DNA from: Nocardioides islandensis | Lineage (GTDB): Bacteria; Actinomycetota; Actinomycetes; Propionibacteriales; Nocardioidaceae | Direction: 5' to 3' | DNA: 64,000 bases | Assembly (NCBI RefSeq): GCF_015352455.1 | Contig: NZ_JADKPN010000014.1 | Span: 62,001-126,000 of the forward strand | Part shown: positions 53,775-64,000 of the stretch, in pieces | Numbering within the stretch: position 1 is the stretch's first letter | How the letters are laid out: each line of letters starts with the position of its first letter | Translations under genes and position numbers: made by a program | Notes under the pieces: model-generated | The model's database searches: none | Told to the model about the DNA's origin: nothing | The model's input: only the letters and a program-made list of their open reading frames with translations

Positions 53775-54760
53775 CAGCTCGGGGCCGGGTCGCGCTTGGA
53801 CTTGTCGGACATCAGGCTGGCCACGGCCGTGACGACCAGGGTCCCGAGGATGACGACCAGCGAGAGCCAGATCGGGATGTCCGGCGCCCAGCCGATGTGC
53901 TCACCGCCGTTGAGGAAGGGCAGCTCGTTCTCGTGCATGGCGTGCAGGATCAGCTTCACGCCGATGAAGAGCAGCAGGAACGCCAGCCCGTAGGAGAGGT
54001 AAACCAGCCGCTGCAGCAAGCCGCCGATGAGGAAGTACAGCTGCCGCAGGCCCATCAGCGCGAACACGTTGGCCGTCAGCACCAGGTAGGGCTCCTCGGT
54101 CAGCCCGTAGATCGCCGGGATGGAGTCGAGGGCGAAGAGCAGGTCGGTCATGCCGAGGGTGAGCACCACCATCGACATCGGGGTGAGCAGGCGAGAGCCG
54201 TTCTCCCTGATGAAGAACCTCACGCCGTTCCAGTCCTCGCTGACCGGCAGGTGCTTGCGCACCCAGCGGACCAGCCGCGGCTCGTCGTACCCCTGCTCGT
54301 CCTCGTGGCCCTCTCGCGCGAGGTTGACCGCGGTGATGACCAGGAACGCGCCGAACAGGTAGAAGACCCACGAGAAGTTGTTGATCGCCGCCGCGCCGAC
54401 GGCGATGAAGATGCCGCGCATCACCAGCGCGAGCACGATGCCGATCATCAGCGCGGTCTGCTGGTACTCCCGCGGCACCGAGAACTTGCTCATGATGATG
54501 ATGAAGATGAACAGGTTGTCGATCGAGAGGGAGTACTCCGTCAGCCACCCGGCGAAGAACTCCCCGCCGTAGCGGCTGCCGGCGGTCTGCCACACGCCGA
54601 CGCCGAAGGCGACGGCCGCGCCGACGTAGAAGCTGAGTGCCCGCAGGCACTCCTTCATCGTCGGCTCGTGCGGGTTCCGGCGCATGTGCCAGACGTCGAA
54701 GATGAAGAAGACGATCGTGGCGCCGATCGTGACTTCCCAGATCCACGGGCTTACGTCCAC
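53774..54760 (-). CDS. TerC-family integral membrane protein
   Basis: A 328-residue protein with about eight membrane helices. It carries TerC hallmarks: EYSLSIDNLFIFIIIMSKFS (acidic helix), RGIFIAVGAAAINNFSWVFY and LFALDSIPAIYG. TerC proteins help manganese or calcium handling during protein export; some are annotated tellurium resistance proteins. It is the first gene of the minus-strand TerC-NAD-CPBP-FAD-MarR run. Confidence 0.93.
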   Translation of the reverse strand: MDVSPWIWEVTIGATIVFFIFDVWHMRRNPHEPTMKECLRALSFYVGAAVAFGVGVWQTAGSRYGGEFFAGWLTEYSLSIDNLFIFIIIMSKFSVPREYQQTALMIGIVLALVMRGIFIAVGAAAINNFSWVFYLFGAFLVITAVNLAREGHEDEQGYDEPRLVRWVRKHLPVSEDWNGVRFFIRENGSRLLTPMSMVVLTLGMTDLLFALDSIPAIYGLTEEPYLVLTANVFALMGLRQLYFLIGGLLQRLVYLSYGLAFLLLFIGVKLILHAMHENELPFLNGGEHIGWAPDIPIWLSLVVILGTLVVTAVASLMSDKSKRDPAPS

Positions 54761-54821
54761 GGGGTCGGTGGCTCCGATCTCGTTGCGGCGTCAGGACAGG
54801 ACAGGTCTGGTCGAGTGATGC

Positions 54822-55645
54822 TCAACGGCCCCCGAATGGCACGCCCATGCCGGTCAGCCTGGCCTCTCCGCCGTCGACGGCGGTCAGCACCCAGGGGCCG
54901 TTACTGGTCAGCGTAAAGGTGTGCTCGAAATGCGCCGCCCGGCTGCCGTCGGCAGTGGCCACGGTCCAGTCGTCGTCCAGCAGCACCGTCTCGTGGCTGC
55001 CGAGCGTCACCATCGGCTCCACGGCCAGCGCCAGGCCCTCGACCAGCTTGGGGCCGCGGCCCGCGCGGCCCACGTTGGGGACGTTCGGCGGCTGGTGCAT
55101 CGCGGTGCCGATGCCGTGCCCGACGTAGTCCTCGAGGATGCCGTAGGGCCCGACGCTCCGGACGTAGGACTCCACGCCGTGCGAGATGTCGGTGAGCCGG
55201 CCGCCCAGCTTGGCGGCGGCCATGCCGCGCCAGAGCGCCTCCTCGGTGACCTCCATCAGGCGGCGTACGTCGTCGTCGACGTCACCGACGGCGACGGTGA
55301 TCGCGGCGTCACCGTGCCAGCCGTCGACGATCGCGCCGCAGTCGATGGAGATGACGTCGCCCTCCTCGAGCACCCGGTCGCCGGGGATGCCGTGCACCAC
55401 CTCGTCGTTCGCCGACGCGCAGATCGTGGCCGGGAAGGGCGGGTGGCCGTAGCCCAGGAACGACGGCACGCCACCGTGGCTGCGGATGTTCTCCTCGGCC
55501 AGCCGGTCGAGCTCGCGGGTGGTGATGCCCGGCCGCACGGCGGCGCGCAGCAGCTCCAGGGTCTCCCCGACGAGCCGTCCGGCGACCCGCATCAGGTCGA
55601 TCTGGTCACGGCTCTTGATCTCGATGCCGCGGTCGCGGAACGGCA

Positions 55646-55646
<1 letters not shown>
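54822..55646 (-). CDS. map: Type I methionine aminopeptidase
   Basis: A 274-residue enzyme that removes N-terminal Met from new proteins. Metal ligands are visible in ISIDCGAIVDGWHGDAAI (two Asp), VGHGIGTAMHQPPNVPN (His), VEPMVTLGS (Glu) and AAHFEHTFTLTS (Glu). ATG 55646 overlaps the adk stop (TGATG), so it is coupled to adk. The infA gene that normally follows is 18.7 kb away. Confidence 0.97.
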
Positions 55647-56221
<575 letters not shown>

Positions 56222-56228
56222 GGCCGCG

Positions 56229-56315
56229 TGGTGGTCGAGCCGTCGCCGCGGCTGATGGTGGTCGAGCCGCCGCGAGGAACGAGCGGCGAGTCGAGACCCG
56301 ACGTGTCGAGACCCG
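56229..56315 (-). repeat. REP-like repeat cluster between adk and secY
   Basis: TGGTGGTCGAGCCG occurs at 56229-56242 and 56256-56269; GTCGAGACCCG occurs at 56290-56300 and 56305-56315. CGCCGC/GCGGCG flank GAGGAACGA, giving a hairpin. The GAGGAACGAG core matches the repeat inside the ABC-F gene. It fills the entire spacer right up to the secY stop. Confidence 0.6.
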
Positions 56316-57611
56316 TCATCGGAGGAATCCTTCGTAGTTGCGCTGCTGCAGCTGGCTCTCGATCTGCTTCACCGTGTCCAGGGCGACGCCGACCATGATG
56401 AGGATCGACGTGCCGCCGAACGGGAAGTTCTGGTTGGCGTTGATGAGCACCAGCGCGATCAGCGGGATGAGCGCCACGAGCCCGAGGTACATCGCACCTG
56501 GGAACGTGATGCGGGACAAGACGTAGGACAGGTAGTCCTCGGTCGGCTTGCCCGCCCGGATCCCGGGGATGAAGCCGCCGTACTTCTTCATGTTGTCCGC
56601 CACCTCTTGAGGGTTGAAGGTGATCGAGACGTAGAAGTAGGTGAAGAAGACGATCAGGAGGAAGTAGGCGATCATGTACAGCGGGTGGTTGCCGCGCACG
56701 AAGTAGTCGTTGATCCAGCGCACCCAGGGCGCGGTCGAGGTCTGGTTGAACTGCACCGCCATCGCCGGCAGGTAGAGCAGCGACGAGGCGAAGATGACCG
56801 GGATGACGCCGGCCTGGTTGACCTTGAGCGGGATGTACGTCGAGGAGCCGCCGAACATCTTGCGGCCCACCATCCGGCGGGCGTACTGCACCGGGATGCG
56901 GCGCTGCGCCTGCTCGATGAAGATGACCGCCGCGATGATCGACAGACCGATGGCCACCACGACCCCGAAGACCCACCAGCCCTTCTCGGTCTTCACGTTC
57001 CACAGGGCCACCGGGAAGGTCGCCACGACCTGGGTGAAGATCAGGATCGACATGCCGTTGCCGACGCCGCGGTCGGTGATCAGCTCGCCGAGCCACATGA
57101 TCACCGCGGTGCCGGCGGTCATGGTGATCACCATGACCAGGAAGGTCATCGTGCCGTTGTCGTGCAGCAGCGGCGCGGAGCAGCCCTGGAGCAGGTTGCC
57201 CGAGCGGGCCAGCGCCACGATGCCGGTCGCCTGGAGGATCGCCAGGCCCAGCGTGAGGTAGCGGGTGTACTGGGTGATCTTGGTCTGGCCGGCCTGGCCC
57301 TCCTTCTTGAGGGCCTCCAGCCGCGGGATCACCACGACGAGCAGCTGCAGGATGATCGAGGCCGTGATGTACGGCATGATCCCGAGCGCGAAGATGGTCA
57401 GCTGGAGCAGCGCTCCGCCGGAGAACAGGTTGATCAGGCTGTAGATGCCGGAGTTGCCGACGTCGTTCAGGCAGGACTGCACGTTGGCGACGTTGACGCC
57501 CGGAGCGGGCACCTGGGAGCCGAGCCGGAAGATCGCGATGATCATCAGGACGAACAGCAGCTTGCGCCGCAGGTCGGGCGTCCGGAATGCGTTGGCGAAC
57601 GCGCTGAGCAC
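56316..57611 (-). CDS. secY: Preprotein translocase subunit SecY
   Basis: A 431-residue protein with the usual ten membrane helices. It opens [20 protein letters not shown] and contains [20 protein letters not shown], the plug region, and [20 protein letters not shown]. SecY forms the channel for protein export. It lies between rplO (after a 137-base spacer with a long inverted repeat) and adk. Confidence 0.98.
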   Translation of the reverse strand: MLSAFANAFRTPDLRRKLLFVLMIIAIFRLGSQVPAPGVNVANVQSCLNDVGNSGIYSLINLFSGGALLQLTIFALGIMPYITASIILQLLVVVIPRLEALKKEGQAGQTKITQYTRYLTLGLAILQATGIVALARSGNLLQGCSAPLLHDNGTMTFLVMVITMTAGTAVIMWLGELITDRGVGNGMSILIFTQVVATFPVALWNVKTEKGWWVFGVVVAIGLSIIAAVIFIEQAQRRIPVQYARRMVGRKMFGGSSTYIPLKVNQAGVIPVIFASSLLYLPAMAVQFNQTSTAPWVRWINDYFVRGNHPLYMIAYFLLIVFFTYFYVSITFNPQEVADNMKKYGGFIPGIRAGKPTEDYLSYVLSRITFPGAMYLGLVALIPLIALVLINANQNFPFGGTSILIMVGVALDTVKQIESQLQQRNYEGFLR

Positions 57612-57654
57612 GAAATCCTCTTTCTCCAGCAGGGCCGGTCCTTCAGGTCTCAGA

Positions 57655-57737
57655 CGTACGACGACCGGCGGGTCCCGAAGACCTGCGGAAGCCTAACAGG
57701 CTCCCCACAGGGTCCCCGGGCCGCCGGTCGACGTACG
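57655..57737 (-). promoter_or_regulatory. Long inverted repeat between rplO and secY
   Basis: CGTACGACGACCGGCGG (57655-57671) and CCGCCGGTCGACGTACG (57721-57737) are inverted with one mismatch over 17 bases, around a 49-base loop. It may be an attenuator, terminator or processing site between the ribosomal genes and secY; a TAGGCT box in the loop could also be a secY promoter. Confidence 0.5.
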
Positions 57738-57748
57738 AATGATGGCGT

Positions 57749-58189
57749 TCAGACCGTCGTGGCGGTGCCGCCAGCAGCCTCGATCTTCTGCTTCGCGGAG
57801 GCCGAGAACGCCTGGGCGCTGACCTGGACCTTGACGTTCAGGTCGCCCTGGCCGAGCACCTTGACGGGCTGTCCCTTGCGGACCAGACCCTTGGCCACGA
57901 GGTCGTCGACACCGATGGTGCCGCCGTCGGGGAAGGACTCCCCGATGCGCTCGAGGTTCACGACCTGGAACTCCACGCGGAACGGGTTCTTGAACCCCTT
58001 CAGCTTGGGCAGGCGCATGTGCAGCGGCAGCTGGCCGCCCTCGAAGTACGCCGGGATGTTGTTGCGGGCCTTCGAGCCCTTGGTGCCGCGGCCCGCGGTC
58101 TTGCCCTTGGACCCCTCACCGCGACCCACGCGGGTCTTGGGGGTCTTGGCGCCGGGAGCCGGACGCAGGTGGTGGAGCTTGAGCGTCAT
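57749..58189 (-). CDS. rplO: 50S ribosomal protein L15
   Basis: A 146-residue L15: [20 protein letters not shown], then [20 protein letters not shown] and [20 protein letters not shown]. Last ribosomal gene of the right block; a short gap separates it from rpmD. Confidence 0.97.
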   Translation of the reverse strand: MTLKLHHLRPAPGAKTPKTRVGRGEGSKGKTAGRGTKGSKARNNIPAYFEGGQLPLHMRLPKLKGFKNPFRVEFQVVNLERIGESFPDGGTIGVDDLVAKGLVRKGQPVKVLGQGDLNVKVQVSAQAFSASAKQKIEAAGGTATTV

Positions 58190-58190
58190 G

Positions 58191-58373
58191 TCAGTCGACC
58201 TCCTCGACCGTCACCAGGTGACGGACGGTGTGGACCATGCCCCGGATCTCCGGGCGGTCCTCCTTCACGACCACGTCGCCGATGCGCTTGAGCCCGAGCG
58301 AGCGCAGGGTCTCGCGCTGGTTCGCCTTGCGACCGATGGCCGACTTCTTCTGCTGGACCTTGATCTGGGCCAT
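58191..58373 (-). CDS. rpmD: 50S ribosomal protein L30
   Basis: A 60-residue protein: [20 protein letters not shown] then [20 protein letters not shown], typical of L30. ATG 58373 overlaps the rpsE stop (TGATG), coupling the two. Confidence 0.96.
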   Translation of the reverse strand: MAQIKVQQKKSAIGRKANQRETLRSLGLKRIGDVVVKEDRPEIRGMVHTVRHLVTVEEVD

Positions 58374-58993
58374 CAGCTCGTCACCCCCGCCGGCTCCTCG
58401 GCGCGCGCCTTGAGGAGCGCCGCCGGGGCGACGTCCTCGACGCGCAGGCCACGACGGGCCGCGACGGCCTCGGGCTGCTCGAGCATCCGCAGCGCCTCGA
58501 CGGTCGCGTGCACGATGTTGATCTGGTTGGACGAGCCCAGCGACTTGCTGAGCACGTCGTGGATGCCGGCGCACTCCAGCACCGCGCGCACCGGGCCACC
58601 GGCGATCACGCCGGTACCGGGGGCGGCGGGACGCAGCAGCACGACGCCGGCGGCCTTCTCACCCTGGACGGGGTGCGGGATGGTGCCCTGGATGCGGGGG
58701 ACCCGGAAGAACGCCTTCTTGGCCTCCTCGACACCCTTGGCGATCGCCGCGGGCACCTCCTTGGCCTTGCCGTAGCCGACGCCGACCATGCCGTCGCCGT
58801 CGCCCACGACCACGAGGGCGGTGAAGCTGAAGCGACGACCACCCTTCACGACCTTGGCGACGCGGTTGATGGCGACGACTCGCTCGACGTACGCCGTCTT
58901 GTCGGCGCCACCGCGACGGTCGTCGCGGCCGCCGCCGCGACGGTCTCCGCCTCGGTCGCCACCCGAACGCTGTCCGCGCTGGGGTCCGCTCAT
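58373..58993 (-). CDS. rpsE: 30S ribosomal protein S5
   Basis: A 206-residue S5 with an Arg/Gly-rich N-terminus ([20 protein letters not shown]) longer than in E. coli, then [40 protein letters not shown] and [21 protein letters not shown]5 acts in decoding fidelity and assembly. Start ATG 58993 fits S5; upstream in-frame sequence is not S5-like. Confidence 0.97.
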   Translation of the reverse strand: MSGPQRGQRSGGDRGGDRRGGGRDDRRGGADKTAYVERVVAINRVAKVVKGGRRFSFTALVVVGDGDGMVGVGYGKAKEVPAAIAKGVEEAKKAFFRVPRIQGTIPHPVQGEKAAGVVLLRPAAPGTGVIAGGPVRAVLECAGIHDVLSKSLGSSNQINIVHATVEALRMLEQPEAVAARRGLRVEDVAPAALLKARAEEPAGVTS

Positions 58994-59033
58994 GTCAGTT
59001 CCTCTTCTCTCGTCTGCTTCGAAGGCGGGGCGC

Positions 59034-59417
59034 TCAGAGCGCCAGCCCACCCTCGCGGGCGCCGTCGGCCAGCGCAGCGACGCGGCCGTGGTACTGGTTG
59101 CCGGCGCGGTCGAAGACCACGCCCTCCACACCCGCGGCCTTGGCCCGCTCGGCCACCAGCTCGCCGACCTTCTTGGCCTTCGCCTTCTTGTCGCCCTCGA
59201 GGGAGCGCAGGTCGGCCTCCATGCTGGAGGCGGACGCCACGGTCTTGCCGGCCAGGTCGTCCACGACCTGGGCGGAGATGTGCTTGCTGGACCGGGTGAC
59301 CACCAGGCGCGGACGCTCGGCGGTGCCGAACAGCTTCTTGCGGCCACGGACCTGGCGGCGCAGCCGCGACTTGGTGCGCGCAGCGGTGTGCTTGCGGTGT
59401 CCCAGGGAGATCGCCAT
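59034..59417 (-). CDS. rplR: 50S ribosomal protein L18
   Basis: A 127-residue L18 that binds 5S r[23 protein letters not shown], then [20 protein letters not shown] and [20 protein letters not shown]. It starts two bases after the rplF stop. Confidence 0.97.
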   Translation of the reverse strand: MAISLGHRKHTAARTKSRLRRQVRGRKKLFGTAERPRLVVTRSSKHISAQVVDDLAGKTVASASSMEADLRSLEGDKKAKAKKVGELVAERAKAAGVEGVVFDRAGNQYHGRVAALADGAREGGLAL

Positions 59418-59419
59418 GA

Positions 59420-59959
59420 CTACTTACCGGCCTTTCCGACCTTCTTGCGGACCTGCTCGCCCGCGTAGCGGACGCCCTTGCCCTTGTAGGGCTCCGGCTT
59501 CCGCAGCTTGCGGATCTTCGCGGCCGTCTCACCGACGAGCTGCTTGTCGATGCCCTGGACGCCGAGCTTGGTGGCGCTCTCGACGGCGAAGGTGATGCCG
59601 TCGGGCGCGTCGAACGTGATCGAGTGGCTGTAGCCGAGCTGGAACTCCAGCTGGGTCGGGCCCTTGGACAGGACGCGGTAGCCCACGCCCACGATCTCGA
59701 GCTTCTTCTCGTAGCCGTCGGTCACGCCGACGACCATGTTGTTGATCAGGGTCCGCGTCAGGCCGTGCAGGGAACGGCTGATGCGCTCGTCGTCGGGACG
59801 CTTGACCTCGAGCACGTCGTCGGACTTCTCGACGGTGATCGGGGCGGCCACGGCGTGCGAGAGCGTGCCCTTGGGACCCTTGACGGTCACCAGGTTGTCG
59901 TCGATCGCGACGTCCACGCCGGACGGGACCGTGATCGGGAGCTTGCCGATGCGCGACAT
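59420..59959 (-). CDS. rplF: 50S ribosomal protein L6
   Basis: A 179-residue L6: [40 protein letters not shown], and the C-terminal signature [20 protein letters not shown]. It sits near the factor-binding site of the 50S subunit. Confidence 0.97.
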   Translation of the reverse strand: MSRIGKLPITVPSGVDVAIDDNLVTVKGPKGTLSHAVAAPITVEKSDDVLEVKRPDDERISRSLHGLTRTLINNMVVGVTDGYEKKLEIVGVGYRVLSKGPTQLEFQLGYSHSITFDAPDGITFAVESATKLGVQGIDKQLVGETAAKIRKLRKPEPYKGKGVRYAGEQVRKKVGKAGK

Positions 59960-59996
59960 GTCAGTCTCCTCTAGACATATTCATTAGGGGACCCCG

Positions 59997-60404
59997 TCAC
60001 CAGACGTAGGCGAGGACTTCCCCACCCACGCCCTTCTGGTTCGCCTGGCGGTCGGTCAGCAGGCCCTGGCTCGTCGAGATGATCGCGACGCCCAGGCCGC
60101 CCAGCACGCGGGGCAGGCCGGTGCTCTTGGCGTACACCCGCAGTCCGGGCTTGCTGATGCGGCGGACGCCGGCGATCGAGCGCTCCCGGTTGCGGCCGTA
60201 CTTGAGGGTGATGGTCAGCGTCTTGCCGACGGCCCCCTCGGCGGGCTCGCCCACCTCGTAGGAAGTGATGTAGCCCTCCTGCCGGAGGATCTCGGCGACG
60301 CCCTGCTTCAGCTTGGAGTAGGGCATGGTCACCGCGTCGTGGTACGCCTGGTTGGCGTTGCGCAGACGCGTCAGCATGTCTGCGATCGGGTCAGTCATCG
60401 TCAT
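59997..60404 (-). CDS. rpsH: 30S ribosomal protein S8
   Basis: A 135-residue S8: [20 protein letters not shown] at the start and [20 protein letters not shown] near the C-terminus. It binds 16S helix 21; in E. coli it represses the spc operon. Confidence 0.97.
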   Translation of the reverse strand: MTMTDPIADMLTRLRNANQAYHDAVTMPYSKLKQGVAEILRQEGYITSYEVGEPAEGAVGKTLTITLKYGRNRERSIAGVRRISKPGLRVYAKSTGLPRVLGGLGVAIISTSQGLLTDRQANQKGVGGEVLAYVW

Positions 60405-60473
60405 GGTGCTTGTGTCTTCTCTCTGCTGTGGTTTCCGGCCGGTGAGGGGCGGACCTTCAGTGGTTGGGGTGGG

Positions 60474-60659
60474 TCACCAGGAGGACTTGGTGACGCCGGG
60501 GAGCTCGCCGCGGTGGGCCATCTCCCGCAGGCAGATACGGCACAGGCCGAACTTGCGGTAGACCGCCTTGGGCCGGCCGCAGCGCTGGCAGCGGGTGTAG
60601 CCGCGCACCGCGAACTTGGGCTTGCGGGCCGCCTTGACCCTCAGAGCTGTCTTCGCCAT
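60474..60659 (-). CDS. rpsN: 30S ribosomal protein S14, zinc (type Z) form
   Basis: A 61-residue short S14: [20 protein letters not shown], then [20 protein letters not shown] with a four-Cys zinc knuckle. The long zinc-free S14 paralogue is not in this window. Confidence 0.96.
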   Translation of the reverse strand: MAKTALRVKAARKPKFAVRGYTRCQRCGRPKAVYRKFGLCRICLREMAHRGELPGVTKSSW

Positions 60660-60676
60660 CTCAGTCGCTCCTTCTC

Positions 60677-61291
60677 TCAGCGCTCGGCGAACGGGAAACC
60701 GAGCTGCTTGAGCAGCGCGCGACCCTCGTCGTCGTTCGTGGCCGTGGTGACGACCGTGATGTCCATGCCGCGGGCGCGGTCGATGCGGTCCTGGTCGACC
60801 TCGTGGAACATGACCTGCTCGGTGAGACCGAAGGTGTAGTTGCCACGACCGTCGAACTGGTTGGGCGAGAGGCCGCGGAAGTCGCGGATGCGGGGCAGGG
60901 CCAGCGAGAGCAGCCGGTCCAGGAACTCCCACATGCGGTCGCCGCGCAGCGTCACGTGCGCGCCGATGGGCATGCCCTCGCGCAGCTTGAACTGCGCGAT
61001 GGACTTGCGGGCCTTGGTGACGGTGGGCTTCTGGCCGGTGATCGCGGTGAGGTCCTTGACCGCGCCCTCGATCAGCTTCGAGTCGCGAGCGGCCTCGCCG
61101 ACGCCCATGTTGACCACGATCTTGGTCAGGCCGGGCACCTGCATGACGTTCGCGATGTCGAACTCGCTCTTGAGCGCGGGGAGGATCTCCTCGCGGTAGC
61201 GGGTCTTCAGCCGCGGGGTCACCTTGGGCTCACGGGCGGCGGGTGCCTCCGTGGCCTCGGTGGCCTCGGTCTCGGTGGTGGTGTCGCTCAT
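60677..61291 (-). CDS. rplE: 50S ribosomal protein L5
   Basis: A 204-residue L5 with a short Thr/Glu-rich N-terminal extension ([20 protein letters not shown]). The core has [40 protein letters not shown] and [21 protein letters not shown]5 holds 5S rRNA and contacts tRNA. Confidence 0.97.
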   Translation of the reverse strand: MSDTTTETEATEATEAPAAREPKVTPRLKTRYREEILPALKSEFDIANVMQVPGLTKIVVNMGVGEAARDSKLIEGAVKDLTAITGQKPTVTKARKSIAQFKLREGMPIGAHVTLRGDRMWEFLDRLLSLALPRIRDFRGLSPNQFDGRGNYTFGLTEQVMFHEVDQDRIDRARGMDITVVTTATNDDEGRALLKQLGFPFAER

Positions 61292-61665
61292 CAGACTTCC
61301 TTGCCGGTCTTGCGGGAGACACGGACGCTGCGCTGGGCGGTGTACGTCGAGCCGTCGGAGCGGCGCTTGGAGACCTCGTCGCGGCGGAAGCCGAGACGGG
61401 TCACGCCCTTGCCCTCGACGAGCATCACGTTCGACACGTGGATCGGTGCCTCGGTCGTGATGATGCCGCCGGTGGTGCCGGCGCGGCCGCCCTGCTGGAC
61501 GACCTTGGTGTGCCGCTTGACGCGGTTCACGCCCTCGACGATCACGCGCTGCTCCTCACGGAGCACGGCGATGACCTTGCCCTCGGCGCCCTTGTCGGAG
61601 CCGGCGATCACCTTGACGGTGTCGCCCTTCTTGATGTTCACGCTCAGCTTCTTGCTCTTACCCAT
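61291..61665 (-). CDS. rplX: 50S ribosomal protein L24
   Basis: A 124-residue L24: [20 protein letters not shown] (KOW motif), then [20 protein letters not shown]. Its TGA overlaps the rplE start by one base (TGATG). Confidence 0.97.
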   Translation of the reverse strand: MGKSKKLSVNIKKGDTVKVIAGSDKGAEGKVIAVLREEQRVIVEGVNRVKRHTKVVQQGGRAGTTGGIITTEAPIHVSNVMLVEGKGVTRLGFRRDEVSKRRSDGSTYTAQRSVRVSRKTGKEV

Positions 61666-61668
61666 GGC

Positions 61669-62037
61669 TCAGAGCACCTCCGGGGCCAGCGAGATGATCT
61701 TCATGAACTTCTTGTCGCGCAGCTCGCGGCCCACGGGGCCGAAGATGCGGGTGCCGCGCGGCTCGCCGTCCTGGCGGAGGATCACCGCGGCGTTCTCGTC
61801 GAAGCGGATGTAAGAACCGTCGGGACGACGGCGGGCCTTCACGGTGCGCACGACGACGGCCTTGACGACGTCACCCTTCTTGACGTTGCCGCCAGGGATC
61901 GCGTCCTTGACCGTGCACACGATGATGTCGCCGATGCCGGCGTAGCGACGGCCGGAGCCACCGAGCACGCGGATGCAGAGGACTTCCTTCGCACCCGTGT
62001 TGTCGGCGACCTTGAGCCGCGACTCCTGCTGGATCAC
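61669..62037 (-). CDS. rplN: 50S ribosomal protein L14
   Basis: A 122-residue L14: [40 protein letters not shown], and [20 protein letters not shown]. First gene of the classical spc block; overlaps rpsQ by four bases. Confidence 0.98.
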   Translation of the reverse strand: MIQQESRLKVADNTGAKEVLCIRVLGGSGRRYAGIGDIIVCTVKDAIPGGNVKKGDVVKAVVVRTVKARRRPDGSYIRFDENAAVILRQDGEPRGTRIFGPVGRELRDKKFMKIISLAPEVL

Positions 62038-62336
62038 TTCGCACGCTCCAGAATCTCCACGACCCGCCAGCGCTTGGTGGCCGACAGGGGCCGGGTCTCC
62101 ATGATCAGGACGCGGTCGCCGACGCCACAGTCATTGGCCTCGTCGTGCGCCTTCAGCTTCGAGGTCCTGCGCATGACCTTGCCGTAGAGCGCGTGCTTGA
62201 CGCGGTCCTCGACGGCGACGACGACGGTCTTGTCCATCTTGTCGCTGACGACCAGGCCCTCGCGGGTCTTGCGCGTCCGACGAACGACACTGCGCTCGAC
62301 TCCCGTTGCCTGAGTCTCGTTGGTGGTCTCGCTCAT
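62034..62336 (-). CDS. rpsQ: 30S ribosomal protein S17
   Basis: A 100-residue S17 with a short N-terminal extension ([20 protein letters not shown]). The core is [20 protein letters not shown] and [20 protein letters not shown]. Overlaps both neighbours by four bases (ATGA). Confidence 0.97.
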   Translation of the reverse strand: MSETTNETQATGVERSVVRRTRKTREGLVVSDKMDKTVVVAVEDRVKHALYGKVMRRTSKLKAHDEANDCGVGDRVLIMETRPLSATKRWRVVEILERAK

Positions 62337-62584
62337 GCCTTCTCACTGGCCTTCTCGTTGGTCCCGGGCGTGGACCGGATGCCGAGCTCGCGCTCACGCA
62401 CCACGGTGTAGATCCGGGCGATGTCCTTCTTGACCGTCCGCAGCCGGCCGTGGCTCTCCAGCTGGCCGGTGGCCGCCTGGAAGCGGAGGTTGAACAGCTC
62501 CTCCTTGGCCTCGCGCAGACGCGCCTCGAGGTCTGTGGCGTTCATGTCGTCCAGCTCGTGAGCTTGCGTGCCCTGCTGCGCCAT
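62333..62584 (-). CDS. rpmC: 50S ribosomal protein L29
   Basis: An 83-residue L29: [40 protein letters not shown] and [22 protein letters not shown] 62584 overlaps the rplP stop (TGATG). Confidence 0.96.
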   Translation of the reverse strand: MAQQGTQAHELDDMNATDLEARLREAKEELFNLRFQAATGQLESHGRLRTVKKDIARIYTVVRERELGIRSTPGTNEKASEKA

Positions 62585-63003
62585 CAGAACTCTCCTTCCT
62601 CGCGCGAGATGAAACGGGTCTTCATGGGGAGCTTGTGCTGCGCGCGGCGCATCGCCTCCTTGGCGATGTCCTCCGTGACGCCGGACAGCTCGAACAGCAC
62701 GCGACCGGGCTTGACGTTGGCCACCCACCACTCCGGCGAGCCCTTGCCGGAGCCCATGCGGGTCTCGGCGGGCTTCTTGGTCAGCGGACGGTCGGGGTAG
62801 ATGTTGATCCACACCTTGCCGCCACGCTTGATGTGCCGGGTCATGGCGATACGGGCCGACTCGATCTGCCGGTTCGTGACGTAGGAGCCCTCGAGGGACT
62901 GGATGCCGAAGTCACCGAACGCCAGGCGCGTGCCGCCCTTGGCGGCACCGGTCCGCTTGGGGTGGTGCTGCTTGCGGTGCTTGATACGACGGGGCATCAA
63001 CAT
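62584..63003 (-). CDS. rplP: 50S ribosomal protein L16
   Basis: A 139-residue L16: [40 protein letters not shown], then [21 protein letters not shown] use ATG 63003 since L16 normally starts with the MLxPRR motif; an ATG two codons later is the alternative. Confidence 0.97.
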   Translation of the reverse strand: MLMPRRIKHRKQHHPKRTGAAKGGTRLAFGDFGIQSLEGSYVTNRQIESARIAMTRHIKRGGKVWINIYPDRPLTKKPAETRMGSGKGSPEWWVANVKPGRVLFELSGVTEDIAKEAMRRAQHKLPMKTRFISREEGEF

Positions 63004-63007
63004 GGCG

Positions 63008-63823
63008 TCAGCCCTCGCTTCCGGACTCGCTGGGAGCGGCGGTCGCCTCGGCGGGCGCCTCGGTCGAGCCGCCCTGGCTGCCACCGCGGGTGCCGCGGCT
63101 CGGCCGCTCGCCACCGCGCTCGCCGCTCCGCTGGGGACGACCGCTGCGGCCGGGGACGCCCGCGCGGGCGGCGGCCTGGGCCTGACGCTCGGCACGGGTG
63201 CCGGCGACCTCGCCCTTGTAGATCCACACCTTCACGCCGATGCGGCCGAAGGTGGTGCGGGCCTCGTAGAAGCCGTAGTCGATGTCGGCACGCAGGGTGT
63301 GCAGGGGCACGCGGCCCTCGCGGTAGAACTCGGTGCGCGACATCTCGGCGCCGTTGAGGCGGCCGGAGCACTGGATCCGGATGCCCTTGGCACCGGAGCG
63401 CATCGAGGTCTGCATCGCCTTGCGCATCGCGCGACGGAACTGCACGCGACCCGACAGCTGCTCGGCGACACCCTGGGCGACCAGCTGAGCGTCGATCTCG
63501 GGGTTCTTGACCTCGAGGATGTTCAGCTGGACCTGCTTGCCGGTGAGCTTCTCCAGCTCGCCGCGCAGCCGGTCGGCCTCCGCGCCGCGGCGGCCGATCA
63601 CGATGCCCGGACGCGCGGTGTGGATGTCGACGCGCACGCGGTCACGGGTGCGCTCGATCTCGACCTTGGCGATGCCGGCGCGCTCCATGCCCTTGGCGAG
63701 CAGCTTGCGGATCGCGACGTCCTCGCCGACGTACGACTTGTACAGCTTGTCGGCGTACCACCGGCTCTTGTGGTCGGTGGAGATGCCCAGACGGAAGCCG
63801 TTGGGGTTGATCTTCTGTCCCAT
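63008..63823 (-). CDS. rpsC: 30S ribosomal protein S3
   Basis: A 271-residue S3. The core has [20 protein letters not shown], the KH motif [19 protein letters not shown] and [20 protein letters not shown]. The last ~60 residues form a low-complexity Gly/Arg/Ser-rich tail ([20 protein letters not shown]) that ends acidic. ATG 63823 overlaps the rplV stop (TGATG). Confidence 0.98.
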   Translation of the reverse strand: MGQKINPNGFRLGISTDHKSRWYADKLYKSYVGEDVAIRKLLAKGMERAGIAKVEIERTRDRVRVDIHTARPGIVIGRRGAEADRLRGELEKLTGKQVQLNILEVKNPEIDAQLVAQGVAEQLSGRVQFRRAMRKAMQTSMRSGAKGIRIQCSGRLNGAEMSRTEFYREGRVPLHTLRADIDYGFYEARTTFGRIGVKVWIYKGEVAGTRAERQAQAAARAGVPGRSGRPQRSGERGGERPSRGTRGGSQGGSTEAPAEATAAPSESGSEG

Positions 63824-64000
63824 CAGGCGCTCTTCCCAGTCTTCTTGGCAGTGGTCTTCTTGGCGGCCGTCTTCTTCTGGGCCGGAGCCTTCGGCTCCTG
63901 CTTCACGACCGGCTCGACGGCCAGGGTGATGTGGCTGGTCCGCTTGAGGATGCGGGTCGCCCGGCCCTGGGCACGGGGGCGCCAGCGCTTCATCGTCGGG
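63823..64000 (-). CDS. rplV: 50S ribosomal protein L22, C-terminal part
   Basis: The last 58 codons are present: [20 protein letters not shown], then [20 protein letters not shown] and a Lys/Ala-rich tail ([17 protein letters not shown]) like those of actinobacterial L22. The [12 protein letters not shown] stretch is the exit-tunnel loop. The N-terminus lies beyond the right edge. Confidence 0.95.
   Translation of the reverse strand, partial: PTMKRWRPRAQGRATRILKRTSHITLAVEPVVKQEPKAPAQKKTAAKKTTAKKTGKSA

Noticed and set aside
53774-54760. TerC protein as a tellurite-resistance island marker
   Set aside because: No other ter genes are present; isolated TerC homologues are common housekeeping membrane proteins.

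Overview
The window is a gapless stretch of high-GC chromosomal DNA from an actinobacterium. The gene order, the SigE-type ECF factor, the ribosomal-protein arrangement and REP-like palindromes all fit a Nocardioides-like member of the Nocardioidaceae. The genus is an inference from content and style, not from a database search. I saw no rRNA, tRNA, CRISPR array, transposase or phage gene.

Backbone. The spc/alpha ribosomal-protein supercluster runs leftward (minus strand) but is broken into blocks by accessory DNA. The right block (54.8-64 kb) is rplV(partial)-rpsC-rplP-rpmC-rpsQ-rplN-rplX-rplE-rpsN-rpsH-rplF-rplR-rpsE-rpmD-rplO-secY-adk-map. The middle block (31.8-35.8 kb) is infA-rpmJ-rpsM-rpsK-rpsD-rpoA-rplQ. 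truA sits alone at 25.4-26.2 kb, and the left block (3.4-5.7 kb) is rplM-rpsI-glmM. Many genes in the right block are coupled by ATGA or TGATG overlaps.

Accessory regions. The left edge carries a truncated secreted PQQ-type sugar dehydrogenase with a PKD domain, and a tandem GNAT protein. From 6 to 12.3 kb come citrate synthase, a cupin, a secreted protein, an HtrA-like protease, an SRPBCC protein and an ABC-F ATPase. The ABC-F gene carries a REP-like element in frame. From 12.3 to 17.4 kb lies the most unusual locus: a subtilisin-like protease with no signal peptide, divergent from a TPR-CHAT cysteine protease, and facing it an ECF sigma factor coupled to a small predicted beta-rich protein. 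I read this as a candidate protease-based sensing or conflict system under its own sigma factor. From 17.6 to 31.8 kb are a lipoprotein, an SMR pump with its TetR regulator and twin operators, a second sigma/anti-sigma pair, metabolic genes, an L,D-transpeptidase, a REC-TrxR fusion lacking the redox cysteines, a GH3 hydrolase, a PfkB kinase and a membrane protein/GntR pair.

From 36.1 to 54.8 kb, between infA and map, lies an 18.7 kb insertion. It encodes a TgpA-like transglutaminase-fold membrane protein, a DUF58 protein, a MoxR ATPase, a 2093-residue surface protein of Ig-like and fibronectin repeats, and, divergently, an FHA/zinc-ribbon protein, a Ser/Thr kinase and a secreted HNH nuclease. 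A MarR-led group (FAD oxidoreductase, CPBP protease, NAD(P)-binding protein, TerC) follows. The first set looks like one envelope-sensing module in which the kinase and FHA protein regulate MoxR-assisted surface assembly.
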